Shown here: one piece after another, positions 54,038-63,063 of the stretch
Layout: the number at the start of each line of letters is the position of its first letter
Position numbering within the stretch: the first letter of the stretch is position 1
Source of the DNA: Thermogutta terrifontis
GTDB lineage: Bacteria > Planctomycetota > Planctomycetia > Pirellulales > Thermoguttaceae
NCBI RefSeq assembly: GCF_002277955.1
Contig: NZ_CP018477.1
Location: 682,001-746,000, forward strand
Direction: 5' to 3'
Length of the DNA stretch: 64,000 bases
Translations under genes and position numbers: made by a program
Notes under the pieces: model-generated
Databases searched by the model: none
What the model was told of the DNA's origin: nothing
What the model saw: the letters and a program-made list of their open reading frames with translations, nothing else

Positions 54038-56365
54038 ATGGCGCGGGAAATTCGCCTGGAAGTTCGCGGCATGCACTGTGCCGGATGTGTTGCCCGCGTG
54101 GAAAAAGCCCTGCGATCAGTACCAGGGGTGGATGATGTGCACGTGAATCTCGTGACACAACGGGCGGTGGTGCATACCTCGAGCGATTCGGTGGAGACTC
54201 AGCCACTTGTTCAGGCTGTGGCGGCCGCCGGATACGAAGCCGTTCCCTTGGAAGAGTCGTCAGAAGAGGCGGAGGGCGAAGAGTCTGCTCCGTCATTGCC
54301 CTGGTCCCGCGAAGCAGAAGAACAAAAGACGCGTCTCCGGCAACTCGCGGTAGGGTGCGTGGGGTTGATTGTGATCCTCGCCACCATGCTTGTTCCCGGT
54401 GCGATGACGGCACTGTCGGCCTGGCCGGCAATTATTGCGGCCACGGTCGTTCAATTCTACCTGGGCACGGTGTACGCATCTTCCGCATGGAAACAATTGC
54501 GGCACGGTGGCGTGAGCATGGATACACTCATTGCCGCGGGGACCTGGACGGCATACCTCGCAGGGATGGGAGAAGCCCTGGGTGGTTGGTCCCTTGCTGG
54601 CCATGCCGCGGCTGGTTCCCATCCCGGCAGCACCATCCTCCTGCCCGCCGTGCCAATGTACCTCAGCGATGCCGCGATGATTCTCACCTTCATCACGTTG
54701 GGAAAGTATTTGGAAGTGCGGGCAAGGTTTCGGGCATCGCTGGCCATTCGACGACTGATGGATCTTTCTCCGTCTTTTGCGCGCGTCATCTCCGGCCAAA
54801 CTGTTCAGGAGGTGCCCGTCCGGAGGGTCCGGGTGGGCGATTACATCAGGGTCTTGCCCGGTGAAAAAATCCCCCTCGACGGCCTCATTACAGAGGGTGA
54901 AAGTGAGATCGATGAATCGTGGCTTACGGGTGAGCCTGTGCCAGTGCCGCGGACTGTCGGTCAGGAAGTCTTCGCAGGGACGCTGAATCTCACCCGACCG
55001 ATAACTATTCGCGTGACCAAGCCCGCCAGACAAACGCTTCTTGCCCAGGTGGTTCGCTTGGTGGAACACGCTCAAGAAACCCGGCCGCGTCTGGGACGTT
55101 TGGCAGACCGGGTAGTAGCCTGGTTTGTGCCGGGAGTGTTGGTCATCGCAACCGCGACGTTTGTGGTTTGGGGACTCGTCCTGGAACAGTGGGGGATGGC
55201 CCTCAGCGCGACGGTGGCCGTCCTGGTGGTGGCCTGTCCATGCGCCCTCGGCCTTGCCACACCCACGGCGATTGTGGTGGCAAGCGGTCGGGCAGCCTCA
55301 CGCGGTATCCTCGTGCGCGATGCTCAGGCGTTAGAGTCAGCCGCCTTTGTGGATACTGTCGTTCTGGACAAAACGGGCACGGTCACCGTGGGGAGCCCCC
55401 AGCTCGTGAGACTTCGCCCTGCTTTCGGCCATACCGAAGACGAATTGTTGCAGGTGGCGGCCACGGCCGAACAGTTGAGCCTCCATCCCGTTGCCCGCGC
55501 TGTTCTCGAAGAGGCACGTGGGCGGGGACTCACATTTCCGACGGCCCGATCGATTGAGGTGTTGCCCGGCCAGGGCATCCGGGTGGAAAGTGATGGGCAT
55601 ACCATCGTCATTCAATCGGCAGACTCGGCCGATCAGTTGGCAGAAAACTTGGTCGGAACTTTTGGGCAACGGACCGACCAACATGGTGTTGAGGGAAAAA
55701 CAGCCACGGAAGTTAAACAGGAAGTCTCCGCCGTGGCCACCGGCTCGCGAATTGTGGTCGCTGTCGTCCAGGATGGCGAGCTTTTCGGGATTCTCGAATT
55801 TGCCGACCTGCCGGCTGAGGAAAGTCGCGAGGCCATCGCAGCGTTGCAGGGGATGGGGCTACGGATCATCATGCTGACCGGCGACCGTGAGGAAACAGCC
55901 CGTGCGGTGGCTGAACAGTTGGGAATCAGGGATTTTGAGGCGGGGTTAACACCGTCCCAGAAACACGAGAGAATTCGGCAACTTCGGCAAGCCGGCCGTT
56001 GTGTGGCGATGGTGGGGGACGGCATCAATGACGCGGCGGCACTGGCCGAGGCGGATGTGGGAATCGCCCTGAGCCACGGTGCCGACATTGCCAAGGAGGC
56101 GGCCGCCATTGTTCTCATCCACCGGGGATTACTGGCGGTGGTGGATGTGCTGCAACTCGGCCGGGCGACGGTGAGGACCATTCGTCGCAATCTGTTCTGG
56201 GCCTTCGCTTACAACGCGGTGCTCATTCCCCTGGCCGCCGGAGTAATCTACCCTTGGACAGGGATTCTCATTCCGCCGGCAGCGGCGGCCGCCGCGATGG
56301 CCGCTAGTTCCGTTTCCGTCGTCCTGAGCAGCCTGATGCTCGGCCGATCAATCACCCGTCGTTGA
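54038..56365 (+). CDS. copA: Copper-transporting P1B-type ATPase
   Basis: 775 residues. One N-terminal heavy-metal-associated domain has GMHCAGC (about 11-17) for Cu(I). Membrane helices surround the CPC motif (CPCALGLATPT), followed by the phosphorylation motif DKTGTVTVG and the hinge motif GDGINDAAAL; HP is in LHPVARAVLE. The protein exports Cu+ from the cytoplasm using ATP. An Asp/Glu/Ser-rich linker (EESSEEAEGEESA) separates the HMA domain from TM1. No copper regulator or chaperone gene is adjacent. ATG 54038 with AAGGA nine nt upstream. Only the first HMA domain is present, as in many bacterial members. Confidence 0.92.
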   Translation: MAREIRLEVRGMHCAGCVARVEKALRSVPGVDDVHVNLVTQRAVVHTSSDSVETQPLVQAVAAAGYEAVPLEESSEEAEGEESAPSLPWSREAEEQKTRLRQLAVGCVGLIVILATMLVPGAMTALSAWPAIIAATVVQFYLGTVYASSAWKQLRHGGVSMDTLIAAGTWTAYLAGMGEALGGWSLAGHAAAGSHPGSTILLPAVPMYLSDAAMILTFITLGKYLEVRARFRASLAIRRLMDLSPSFARVISGQTVQEVPVRRVRVGDYIRVLPGEKIPLDGLITEGESEIDESWLTGEPVPVPRTVGQEVFAGTLNLTRPITIRVTKPARQTLLAQVVRLVEHAQETRPRLGRLADRVVAWFVPGVLVIATATFVVWGLVLEQWGMALSATVAVLVVACPCALGLATPTAIVVASGRAASRGILVRDAQALESAAFVDTVVLDKTGTVTVGSPQLVRLRPAFGHTEDELLQVAATAEQLSLHPVARAVLEEARGRGLTFPTARSIEVLPGQGIRVESDGHTIVIQSADSADQLAENLVGTFGQRTDQHGVEGKTATEVKQEVSAVATGSRIVVAVVQDGELFGILEFADLPAEESREAIAALQGMGLRIIMLTGDREETARAVAEQLGIRDFEAGLTPSQKHERIRQLRQAGRCVAMVGDGINDAAALAEADVGIALSHGADIAKEAAAIVLIHRGLLAVVDVLQLGRATVRTIRRNLFWAFAYNAVLIPLAAGVIYPWTGILIPPAAAAAAMAASSVSVVLSSLMLGRSITRR

Positions 56366-56425
56366 CCACCCAGGGCAGGCGGGATACACTGAATAAAGAA
56401 CTGTGTGGGAGCCCGGGGTTTTGAT

Positions 56426-56452
56426 CGCGCATTTCGGTGCGCGTTATTAATA
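56426..56452 (+). terminator. Weak terminator candidate of copA
   Basis: Six-bp stem CGCGCA/TGCGCG with a 6-nt loop, then TTATTAATA, about 60 nt past the copA stop. The T-run is broken, so this is uncertain. Confidence 0.35.
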
Positions 56453-56571
56453 CCCCGGCGCAGGGTAATGGGAGTGGTGCAGCATCTTGCGGCCACAGCA
56501 CTCATATCAGCACAACATGTGGTGGGTGTATTGTGGCGGCTAGGTAAATCTGCGCTGTAGTATTGAGAACT

Positions 56572-56627
56572 TATCCGAAAACCTCAAAATTGGCGTGTTC
56601 CCCCGGGCGGAGTTCGGTTTTCGGATA
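56572..56627. repeat. Perfect 11-bp inverted repeat, possible transposon remnant
   Basis: TATCCGAAAAC at 56572-56582 and GTTTTCGGATA at 56617-56627, 34 bp apart. The arms resemble insertion-sequence ends; with no transposase between them this would be a short MITE-like remnant, next to a tRNA. It could equally be a chance palindrome or a hairpin. Confidence 0.4.
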
Positions 56628-56695
56628 GGCTCCAAGACAGCGGCAGACATTCCGGTCACGACGTGCCGGGACGGCTGCTGCATATTGCGTAATAT

Positions 56696-56770
56696 GGTGG
56701 CTGTAGCTCAGCTGGTCAGAGCACCAGACTGTGGATCTGGGTGTCGCGGGTTCGAATCCCGTCAGCCACC
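56696..56770 (+). tRNA. tRNA-His (GTG)
   Basis: Acceptor GTGGCTG (56697-56703) pairs with CAGCCAC (56763-56769). The D arm AGCTCAGCTGGTCAGAGC, an anticodon arm CCAGA-ctGTGga-TCTGG (anticodon GTG, His) and the T arm with TTCGAAT are all in place. A G at -1 (56696) faces C73 (56770), the hallmark of bacterial tRNA-His. CCA is not encoded. Confidence 0.95.
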
Positions 56771-58099
56771 CCTTTAAAGTCTCCTGTTGAAACCTCTGAT
56801 AAGGCTGATATTGAAGTCTCAGACAATTCGGCCTTTCTGCCCGTTAATGGTGCAGCTTTTCTTGGCTCCCCCGGCGCTTCGTGGTCACTCCCAATGATCG
56901 GTAACGGCGACTTTCAAAGCGGCTTGTGGATCTCGTACGGCAGGAAAATTCTTGCAAGCACGCAGGTTCATAAGGTCGTCGGAAATACCTTTTGCGGGCG
57001 CTGGGAGACATTTTTGGACCAGGCCCACTGCGCGGTTGGTGCGTTTCTTGGCATCAAAATCTTCGACCGGCTCTCCCCACATCGCCGAGGAAGTCAGTGT
57101 AGCGATGCCAAAGAGATAGGGGGATCTAATTAAACACGCCCAGAGGGACGTGCTCGTCACGTCCACTTCCCCTCGCAGCGACCTACTCGTCAAATCCGCT
57201 TTCGGAGGGACGCGCTCGTCAGGTCTGTCGTGGTCTATCCTGGGTTCCGCGGGCACGACAGGCGTGCCCCTCCGACCTTTTTCCGGAGGGACCTGCTTGT
57301 CAGGTCCGTCGTTCAACGTTCGATCATCCATTGCCTTTCGGCGGGGACTGAAGTCCCGCGCCGAAAGCGGGGCTAAAGCCCCGCACTCCATGGAGTGCGG
57401 CGATTCATCGCCGCTTTTCGGTGAAGGCTTTAGCCTTCACAACCTTGCCGTCGGCTCGGATCGCACGACCATGACCGGTAGGGGTGGAACCCGACCCTCC
57501 AATCCACACAACAGAGATCCGCATAGTTGGCGGGACCTGCTTGTTAGGGGGCCGCTTTCCTATGACGGACAATCCATTGCCGTTCTGCGGGCACGACAGG
57601 CGTGCCCCTCCGACCTTTTTCCGGAGGGACCTGCTTGTCAGGTCCGTCGTTCGACGTTGGATCATCAATTCCTCGTTCGACCTTCGATCATCAATTCCTT
57701 TTCCCCGGGCACGACAAGCGTGCCCCTCCGGGGTTGCTGGGGCCAAAAAATCTTTCGGCCCTACTCGCTCGACTGACTTACTTGGCAGTCGTCCGCCTGT
57801 GGGATGGTGGTCCGATCCCGGCGCAGGCAACCTGGGCCATGCGGGAATTTTGTCTTACTGCTATGATAAATTTCTCGCCGCTGGTCATGGGGCGGCGGCT
57901 CGATGCAACAAATGGCTTTCCCTGGGATTGCGGTTCAGGAAAACGTCATCCCCGGGCGGGTCCAGATGACACGCCCGACCAGGGGTGACACCAGGCGTGG
58001 AGTGGATTTGATTTCGAATGACAAACGGACGTTCCCTCGTTGCATCCGCGATTTCCGAAAAGAGCTTTCTATGAGCCTTCAACTCGAGAGGTGGCGTTT
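56771..58099. other. Long non-coding, repeat-rich region downstream of tRNA-His
   Basis: 1.3 kb with no credible gene. The first 370 bp (56771-57140) show nothing recognisable. From 57140 to 57745 lie family B and C repeats. The last 350 bp lead into fumC. Long open frames in this stretch run through repeat hairpins and are not real. Confidence 0.6.
57140..57745. repeat. Largest palindrome mosaic (families B and C)
   Basis: Family-B hairpins at about 57149-57310 (GACGTG-CTCGT-CACGTC; GGCACG-ACAGG-CGTGCC; GGACCTG-CTTGT-CAGGTCC), a family-C block of four hairpins at about 57345-57450, and more family B at about 57530-57740, including a nearly exact second copy of the 57255-57320 segment at 57590-57660. 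The internal copy suggests local duplication. Confidence 0.85.
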
Positions 58100-59521
58100 A
58101 TGAGTGATGCTTATCGCGTGGAAGTGGACTCGATGGGAGAGGTGCGGCTGCCCCGGCTGGCGTACTACGGGGCACAGACACAGCGGGCGGTGGAGAATTT
58201 CCCGATCTCTGGCCAGACGCTGCCCGCCGAACTCATTCACGCCCTGGGATGGGTGAAATGGGCGGCCGCCAGGGCCAACGCGGAGCTTGGACGTCTGACC
58301 ACCGGTCCCCGAGCACTGACGCCGTCGCAGGTGGAGGCCCTTCTCCAGGCCTGTCGGGAAGTCGCGGAAGGGAAGTTCGATGACCAGTTTCCTGTGGACG
58401 TGTACCAGACCGGCTCCGGCACATCCAGCAACATGAACGCGAATGAAGTGATTGCCAACCGGGCGATTGAACTGTCCGGCGGCGATCGCTTCCAGGCGGA
58501 GAAGCCGATCCATCCCAACGACCACGTGAACATGGGCCAAAGCACCAATGATATGTTTCCCACGGCGATCCACGTGGCGGTGGCACTGGCGATCCGCGAC
58601 CAATTGATCCCTGCTCTTCGGGAAGCGGTGCAAGTGCTGCAGGAAAAAGCGAGGGCCTGGGCCGATATCATCAAGATCGGGCGGACCCATCTGGCGGACG
58701 CCACCCCATTGACGCTTGGACAGGAGATAAGTGGGCTGGCGCGGATGCTGGAGTTGGGTGTCGAGCGCGCCGAGCGTGCCCTCCAGGCGGTGATGGAGCT
58801 GCCGGCCGGTGGAACGGCTGTGGGTACGGGGATCAATACCCATCCCGAGTTCGGCAAGCGTGTCGCTGAAATCCTTGCCCAGGAACTGGGGGTCCCCTTC
58901 CGTGAGGCCGCGAATCATTTCGAGGCCAACGCGCAGCGTGATGGGCTGGTGGAATGTCACGGCCTGTTGCGCACGGTGGCCGTCAGCGTGTTCAATGTCG
59001 CCAACAATCTCCGCTGGCTTGGCTCGGGACCGCGATGCGGTTTCTACGAGGTGATTTTGCCGGACCTTCAGCCGGGAAGCTCAATTATGCCGGGCAAGGT
59101 CAATCCGGTGCTGTGCGAAAGCCTCATGCAGGTGGCCGCCCGGGTGATAGGGAACGACGCAACGATCACGTTTGCGGGGGCTTCTGGGGGGCAGTTTCAG
59201 CTCAACATCATGATGCCGGTGATGGGTGCAACCGTGCTGGAGTCGATCCGGTTGCTTTCGCGCGGCCTGAGGGTCTTCACAGAGAAGGTGCTCCGCGGAA
59301 TGGAAGCCAATCGCCAGGCGTGTGAGGCGGCCGTGGAAAAGAGCCTGGCTCTGGTGACGAGCCTCAATCCGTACATCGGTTACCAGCGAGCGGCGGCCAT
59401 TGCCAAGGAGGCATTTCGCACAGGCAAGACGGTGCGGCAGGTGTGTTTGGAACAAAATGTTCTGCCGCCCGAGCAGCTCGAAGAGGCCCTGGACCCGAAA
59501 AACATGCTCCATCCGCGATAA
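58100..59521 (+). CDS. fumC: Fumarate hydratase class II
   Basis: 473 residues from ATG 58100, chosen for GAGAGGTGG five nt upstream. The fumarase/aspartase signature GSSIMPGKVNPV is intact, with other family blocks TGSGTSSNMNANEV, GRTHLADATPLTLGQE and GTGINTHPEFG. The length and HLADATP motif are as in class II fumarases. It interconverts fumarate and malate in the TCA cycle, cytoplasmic. It lies 580 bp upstream of the nuo cluster on the same strand; linkage to complex I is only metabolic. Confidence 0.95.
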   Translation: MSDAYRVEVDSMGEVRLPRLAYYGAQTQRAVENFPISGQTLPAELIHALGWVKWAAARANAELGRLTTGPRALTPSQVEALLQACREVAEGKFDDQFPVDVYQTGSGTSSNMNANEVIANRAIELSGGDRFQAEKPIHPNDHVNMGQSTNDMFPTAIHVAVALAIRDQLIPALREAVQVLQEKARAWADIIKIGRTHLADATPLTLGQEISGLARMLELGVERAERALQAVMELPAGGTAVGTGINTHPEFGKRVAEILAQELGVPFREAANHFEANAQRDGLVECHGLLRTVAVSVFNVANNLRWLGSGPRCGFYEVILPDLQPGSSIMPGKVNPVLCESLMQVAARVIGNDATITFAGASGGQFQLNIMMPVMGATVLESIRLLSRGLRVFTEKVLRGMEANRQACEAAVEKSLALVTSLNPYIGYQRAAAIAKEAFRTGKTVRQVCLEQNVLPPEQLEEALDPKNMLHPR

Positions 59522-60100
59522 ATGGCTGGTTTTGTGCGTCACCTCGTCGGGAAGCGAAAATTCAGCCATCGAGAAAAGGCTGACAGGGAAGGAGAGGGTC
59601 TCAGTTAGGTTTACGCAACTTATTTCATGTGCGCTGGTTATGACGGTTCCGCCCTGGCGTGGGATGGCTGCCACGTGTTGACGGGGTTTAGGCCGATTTC
59701 TAGAATGCCAAGATCGCACATTATAACTGTTTCATTTGAAGGATGTTCCATTTCCCGCGGGACTTGAGTTGCTAGCTCTTCGGAGTCGGGTGCGGGCAAG
59801 AAGGGCGCAGTAACTGAACTTGCGCTCTTAGTATTGCGTAGTAAGGGTGCCAGGGTTGAGTTGGCGTGGTCTGCTCTGTGGCACATGGACGTTGCGCGGG
59901 TGGGCCTGCCTCTCCTGGTCCTGCCACCCGAGCCGAGAGCGCGATGCCGGACGGCCGGCTTGGGAATTGTCCCGCCTGAGATGCTGATTGGTTGGCTTCA
60001 GTGTTCGGCGAGGACCTGATGCCAACACGATCGCTGGACGGTTATGTGGGGATCGTTCTGAGTACAGACCATTGACCGGGCATAACGTTGCGAGGGCCCC
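59522..60100. other. Intergenic region upstream of the nuo operon
   Basis: A 579-bp gap. The operon promoter should lie here. No repeats, tRNA or credible gene; a short open frame at 59834-60019 lacks support. Confidence 0.45.
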
Positions 60101-60619
60101 ATGGAATTTGATCCGGCAGTGATTCCTTTCACGTTATTCTTGCTGGCTCTGATTGCCCTCAGTGTCGGTCTGATCGTGCTGGGTCATTTGTGCGGGCCGA
60201 AACGACCTAATCCCGTTAAAGCAATGCCATATGAAAGCGGGGTGGATCCGTTTCATGATACAGCACGCCGCTTTCATGTGCGGTATCACGTTTTGGCGGT
60301 GGTGTTCCTGGTGTTCGATGTGGAATTGCTCATTCTTTATCCGTGGGTCCTGGCGATACGAGGACAGCCTGGGGTTGCATCAGGGCGTGTGAGCGTGGCC
60401 CAGGGGCCTGCCGCGTCTGGCGCACCGGCCCCGGTGGCCACCGACGCTTCTGGGGGAATTCCCACGTTTGCTCCGTCGAGCAGGGGAGGAACTGAGGAAA
60501 GCGGGTTCTCCCTGATGGCCGTCATGACGTCTGTCGTAGGAAGTGGGTTGATTTTCTTCGCACTGCTGACGCTGGGTTACATTTATGATTGGCGTCGGCG
60601 GGCTTTTGACTGGAGTTAA
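60101..60619 (+). CDS. nuoA: NADH-quinone oxidoreductase subunit A with inserted loop
   Basis: 172 residues, against about 120-150 usually. Three membrane helices are visible (about 8-30, 62-85 and 136-162). The family core MPYESGVDPF and FLVFDVELLILYPW (D73, E75) is present. Between TM2 and TM3 lies an extra loop of about 45 residues (about 88-135), rich in Ala, Gly, Ser, Pro and Thr. NuoA is a small membrane subunit near the quinone site of complex I. First gene of nuoABCDEF; GAGGG upstream. Confidence 0.9.
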   Translation: MEFDPAVIPFTLFLLALIALSVGLIVLGHLCGPKRPNPVKAMPYESGVDPFHDTARRFHVRYHVLAVVFLVFDVELLILYPWVLAIRGQPGVASGRVSVAQGPAASGAPAPVATDASGGIPTFAPSSRGGTEESGFSLMAVMTSVVGSGLIFFALLTLGYIYDWRRRAFDWS

Positions 60620-60634
60620 CGAGCGAGGTCCACC

Positions 60635-61252
60635 ATGACCGATCTTCCCGATAATGTGGTCATCACCAAGCTTGACGCATTGGTCAACTGGTGCCGCAAG
60701 AACAGCCTCTGGCCGATGCCGTTTGCCACAGCCTGCTGCGGCATCGAGTTGATGGCGACGGGGGCCAGCCGCCACGATATTGCACGGTTCGGAGCGGAGG
60801 TCTTTCGGTTCAGTCCCCGGCAGTGCGATTTGATGATCGTGGCCGGCCGGGTGGTGATGAAGATGATGCCCGTCCTGCAGCGAATCTGGCTGCAAATGCA
60901 TGAGCCCAAATGGTGTATTTCCATGGGTGCCTGCGCATCGACGGGAGGGGTCTTCGACACTTATGCGGTGGTCCAGGGGATCGACCGTTTCATCCCCGTG
61001 GATGTGTATGTGCCGGGGTGTCCGCCGCGGCCGGAGCAACTTCTCCAGGCCATCATCGATCTCCAGGAGAAAATCCAGCGGGAAGGGACGGCGAGCGGAC
61101 GGGAGGCCTTTCGTCGGCGGCAGCCGCCGCGGGCACTCGTGGAGGACCCCAGGAATCCGCGGCTGGTAGTGGCCGGACCACCGCTTTTCGCCTCTTCCGG
61201 TAACGATCCGGCAAGCGATCGCCCGGCAGGCTCGGAAACTTCCGCAACATGA
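60635..61252 (+). CDS. nuoB: NADH-quinone oxidoreductase subunit B (N2 cluster)
   Basis: 205 residues. The four ligands of 4Fe-4S cluster N2 are C34 and C35 (TACCGIELM), C100 (SMGACAST) and C129 (VPGCPPRP). NuoB sits at the junction of the peripheral and membrane arms and delivers electrons to quinone. A tail of about 60 residues, after [13 protein letters not shown], is rich in Arg/Pro/Ser and unusual. It starts 15 bp after nuoA. Confidence 0.97.
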   Translation: MTDLPDNVVITKLDALVNWCRKNSLWPMPFATACCGIELMATGASRHDIARFGAEVFRFSPRQCDLMIVAGRVVMKMMPVLQRIWLQMHEPKWCISMGACASTGGVFDTYAVVQGIDRFIPVDVYVPGCPPRPEQLLQAIIDLQEKIQREGTASGREAFRRRQPPRALVEDPRNPRLVVAGPPLFASSGNDPASDRPAGSETSAT

Positions 61253-61279
61253 GGGTGCGTCACGGAAAGGATCGCGAGG

Positions 61280-61777
61280 ATGGCAAGTCCCGAAACCCTC
61301 CAGAAATTGAAAGAGCGATTCCCGGAGGCAGAAATCAGTGAGTTCCGGGGGCAGCACCGGGCGGTGGTTCCGGCCGGGATCGTTCATGATGTGCTGAAGT
61401 TTTTGAAGGAAGAAGTCGGGCTGGCCCTCATCATTGACATCACATGCGTTGACTACCTGTACTATCCCAACGCCAAAGACCGGTTTGGTGTGGTGTACAT
61501 CGTGGGCCATCCCGAGACAGCGGAGCGGATGATCATCAAGACGTTCGTCAACGACCCCCAGCCGACCCTGCCAACGGTCACCGATTTGTGGGAGGGAGCC
61601 AATTGGCTGGAACGGGAAGTGTGGGATATGTTTGGTATCCGCTTTGAAGGTCACCCCGATCTGCGGCGGATCCTGCTTCCGGAGGATTTTCAGGACCATC
61701 CCCTCCGCAAGGATTACCCGCTTCAGGGTCGAGGCGAACGCCACAATATTCCGGTCGTCACACGGGATCTGGGGTAA
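61280..61777 (+). CDS. nuoC: NADH-quinone oxidoreductase subunit C
   Basis: 165 residues, matching the 30-kDa subunit. Family blocks are CVDYLYYPNAKDRFGVVYIVGH, WLEREVWDMFGIRFEGHPDLRRIL and the closing FQDHPLRKDYPLQG. It is separate from nuoD here, unlike the NuoCD fusion of E. coli. It packs against NuoB/NuoD in the peripheral arm. ATG 61280 with AAAGGA about 8 nt upstream. Confidence 0.97.
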   Translation: MASPETLQKLKERFPEAEISEFRGQHRAVVPAGIVHDVLKFLKEEVGLALIIDITCVDYLYYPNAKDRFGVVYIVGHPETAERMIIKTFVNDPQPTLPTVTDLWEGANWLEREVWDMFGIRFEGHPDLRRILLPEDFQDHPLRKDYPLQGRGERHNIPVVTRDLG

Positions 61778-61792
61778 AAGGACCAATTGACC

Positions 61793-63013
61793 ATGCCGCT
61801 GGAAAAGAGCACCACGTACATCCCCAAAGACGACGCGCAGGAATATCTGTGGACCATGAATTTCGGTCCCCAGCATCCTGCCACGCACACGACGCTGCGG
61901 CTGATTCTCAAGCTGGAAGGAGAGCGGGTGGTCGATGCGGACTGCGATATCGGATATCTCCATTCAGGCTTCGAAAAGCTGGCGGAGCACCTCAATTACA
62001 ACCAGTATGTGACGATCACGGACCGAATGAATTATGTTTCGCCGATGGCCAATAACGTGGCCTGGCACCTGGCGGTGGAGAAGCTTTTGGGGATTGAAGT
62101 GCCTCCCCGCTGCCAGTATCTGCGGGTGATTGTCGCCGAGCTGGCGAGGATCGCCGATCATCTCGTGTGCAACGCGGCTGTGGGACTGGATACCGGGGCT
62201 TTCACGTTCTTCATGTACGCCTTCAATCCGCGAGAGATGATTTATGACATTTTTGAGGCTCTCTGCGGTGCCCGGTTCACCAACAGCTATACCCGGGTCG
62301 GGGGACTGATGTATGATGCGTCGCCCAAGGCCATCGAACTGATTCGGGAATTCGTGAAGCGGTTTCCGCGGGCTTTGGACGACATGGAACGGCTCCTGAC
62401 CCGAAACCGCATCTTCATCGACCGCACCAAGGGTATCGGCGTTCTCACCAAGGAGGAGGCGATCAACCGGGGCGTGACCGGTCCAGTTGCCAGGGCGAGC
62501 GGAGTAACACGCGACCTGCGAAAGGACGAACCCTACCTGGCCTATAAAGATTTTGATTTTCAGATTTGCTGCGCCCAGGCTGGTGATTGTTACGCGCGGT
62601 ATCTGGTGCGGATGGCGGAGATGCGGGAGAGCCTCAAAATCATTCAGCAGGCGATCGAAAACCTGCCGCCGGGGCCAGTCAATGTGGGGGTGAGCGAACG
62701 CATCGCCCTGCCGGAAAAATGGCAGGTAAGGTCCACTATCGAGGGGCTCATCACTCACTTTGAGTTGATCATGAGCAATCGGGGATTCGAGGTTCCCTGC
62801 GAAGAGGTGTACTGTGCCACGGAGTCCCCGAACGGGGAACTGGGCTTCTACATCGTGGGGGATGGTTCTCCCTATGCCTACCGCGCACGGTGCCGACCGC
62901 CTTCCTTTGTCCACTTTGCATTGTTCCCCCACTTGATACGCGGGCATACTTTGAGCGACGTGGTGGCAGTGCTGGGGAGTTTGAACATCATAGCCGCGGA
63001 GCTGGACCGGTAA
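61793..63013 (+). CDS. nuoD: NADH-quinone oxidoreductase subunit D
   Basis: 406 residues from ATG 61793 (AAAGGA nine nt upstream); a TTG six bases earlier is in frame. The 49-kDa subunit pattern is clear: MNFGPQHPATHTTLRLIL, DCDIGYLHSGFEKLAE, YTRVGGLMYD, GVLTKEEAINRGVTGPVARASGV and the C-terminal LNIIAAELDR. It forms the quinone site with NuoB. It starts 15 bp after nuoC. Confidence 0.98.
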   Translation: MPLEKSTTYIPKDDAQEYLWTMNFGPQHPATHTTLRLILKLEGERVVDADCDIGYLHSGFEKLAEHLNYNQYVTITDRMNYVSPMANNVAWHLAVEKLLGIEVPPRCQYLRVIVAELARIADHLVCNAAVGLDTGAFTFFMYAFNPREMIYDIFEALCGARFTNSYTRVGGLMYDASPKAIELIREFVKRFPRALDDMERLLTRNRIFIDRTKGIGVLTKEEAINRGVTGPVARASGVTRDLRKDEPYLAYKDFDFQICCAQAGDCYARYLVRMAEMRESLKIIQQAIENLPPGPVNVGVSERIALPEKWQVRSTIEGLITHFELIMSNRGFEVPCEEVYCATESPNGELGFYIVGDGSPYAYRARCRPPSFVHFALFPHLIRGHTLSDVVAVLGSLNIIAAELDR

Positions 63014-63063
63014 GGACCATTCCGGTGATGCCACCGGCGAAGGAGCTTGGTGAGGAGCAAGCC

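Larger units (their letters stand above)
56366..56695. other. Intergenic region between copA and tRNA-His
   Basis: 330 bp without a gene. It holds a hairpin (CGCGCA-tttcgg-TGCGCG, 56426-56443) followed by TTATTAATA, a weak terminator candidate for copA, and a perfect 11-bp inverted repeat at 56572-56582/56617-56627 (listed separately). Confidence 0.5.

Noticed and set aside
53844-54431. Minus-strand open frame (195 codons) overlapping copA
   Set aside because: Most of it is antisense to the HMA domain of copA; no motif. Only the shorter separate frame 53741-53929 has a ribosome site.
57150-57969. Overlapping open frames in the repeat region
   Set aside because: They read through family B and C hairpins, and their translations repeat the same phrases in clusters across the window. 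They are repeat artefacts.
59834-60019. Short open frame upstream of nuoA
   Set aside because: 61 codons without motif or good ribosome site, in a region expected to hold the operon promoter.
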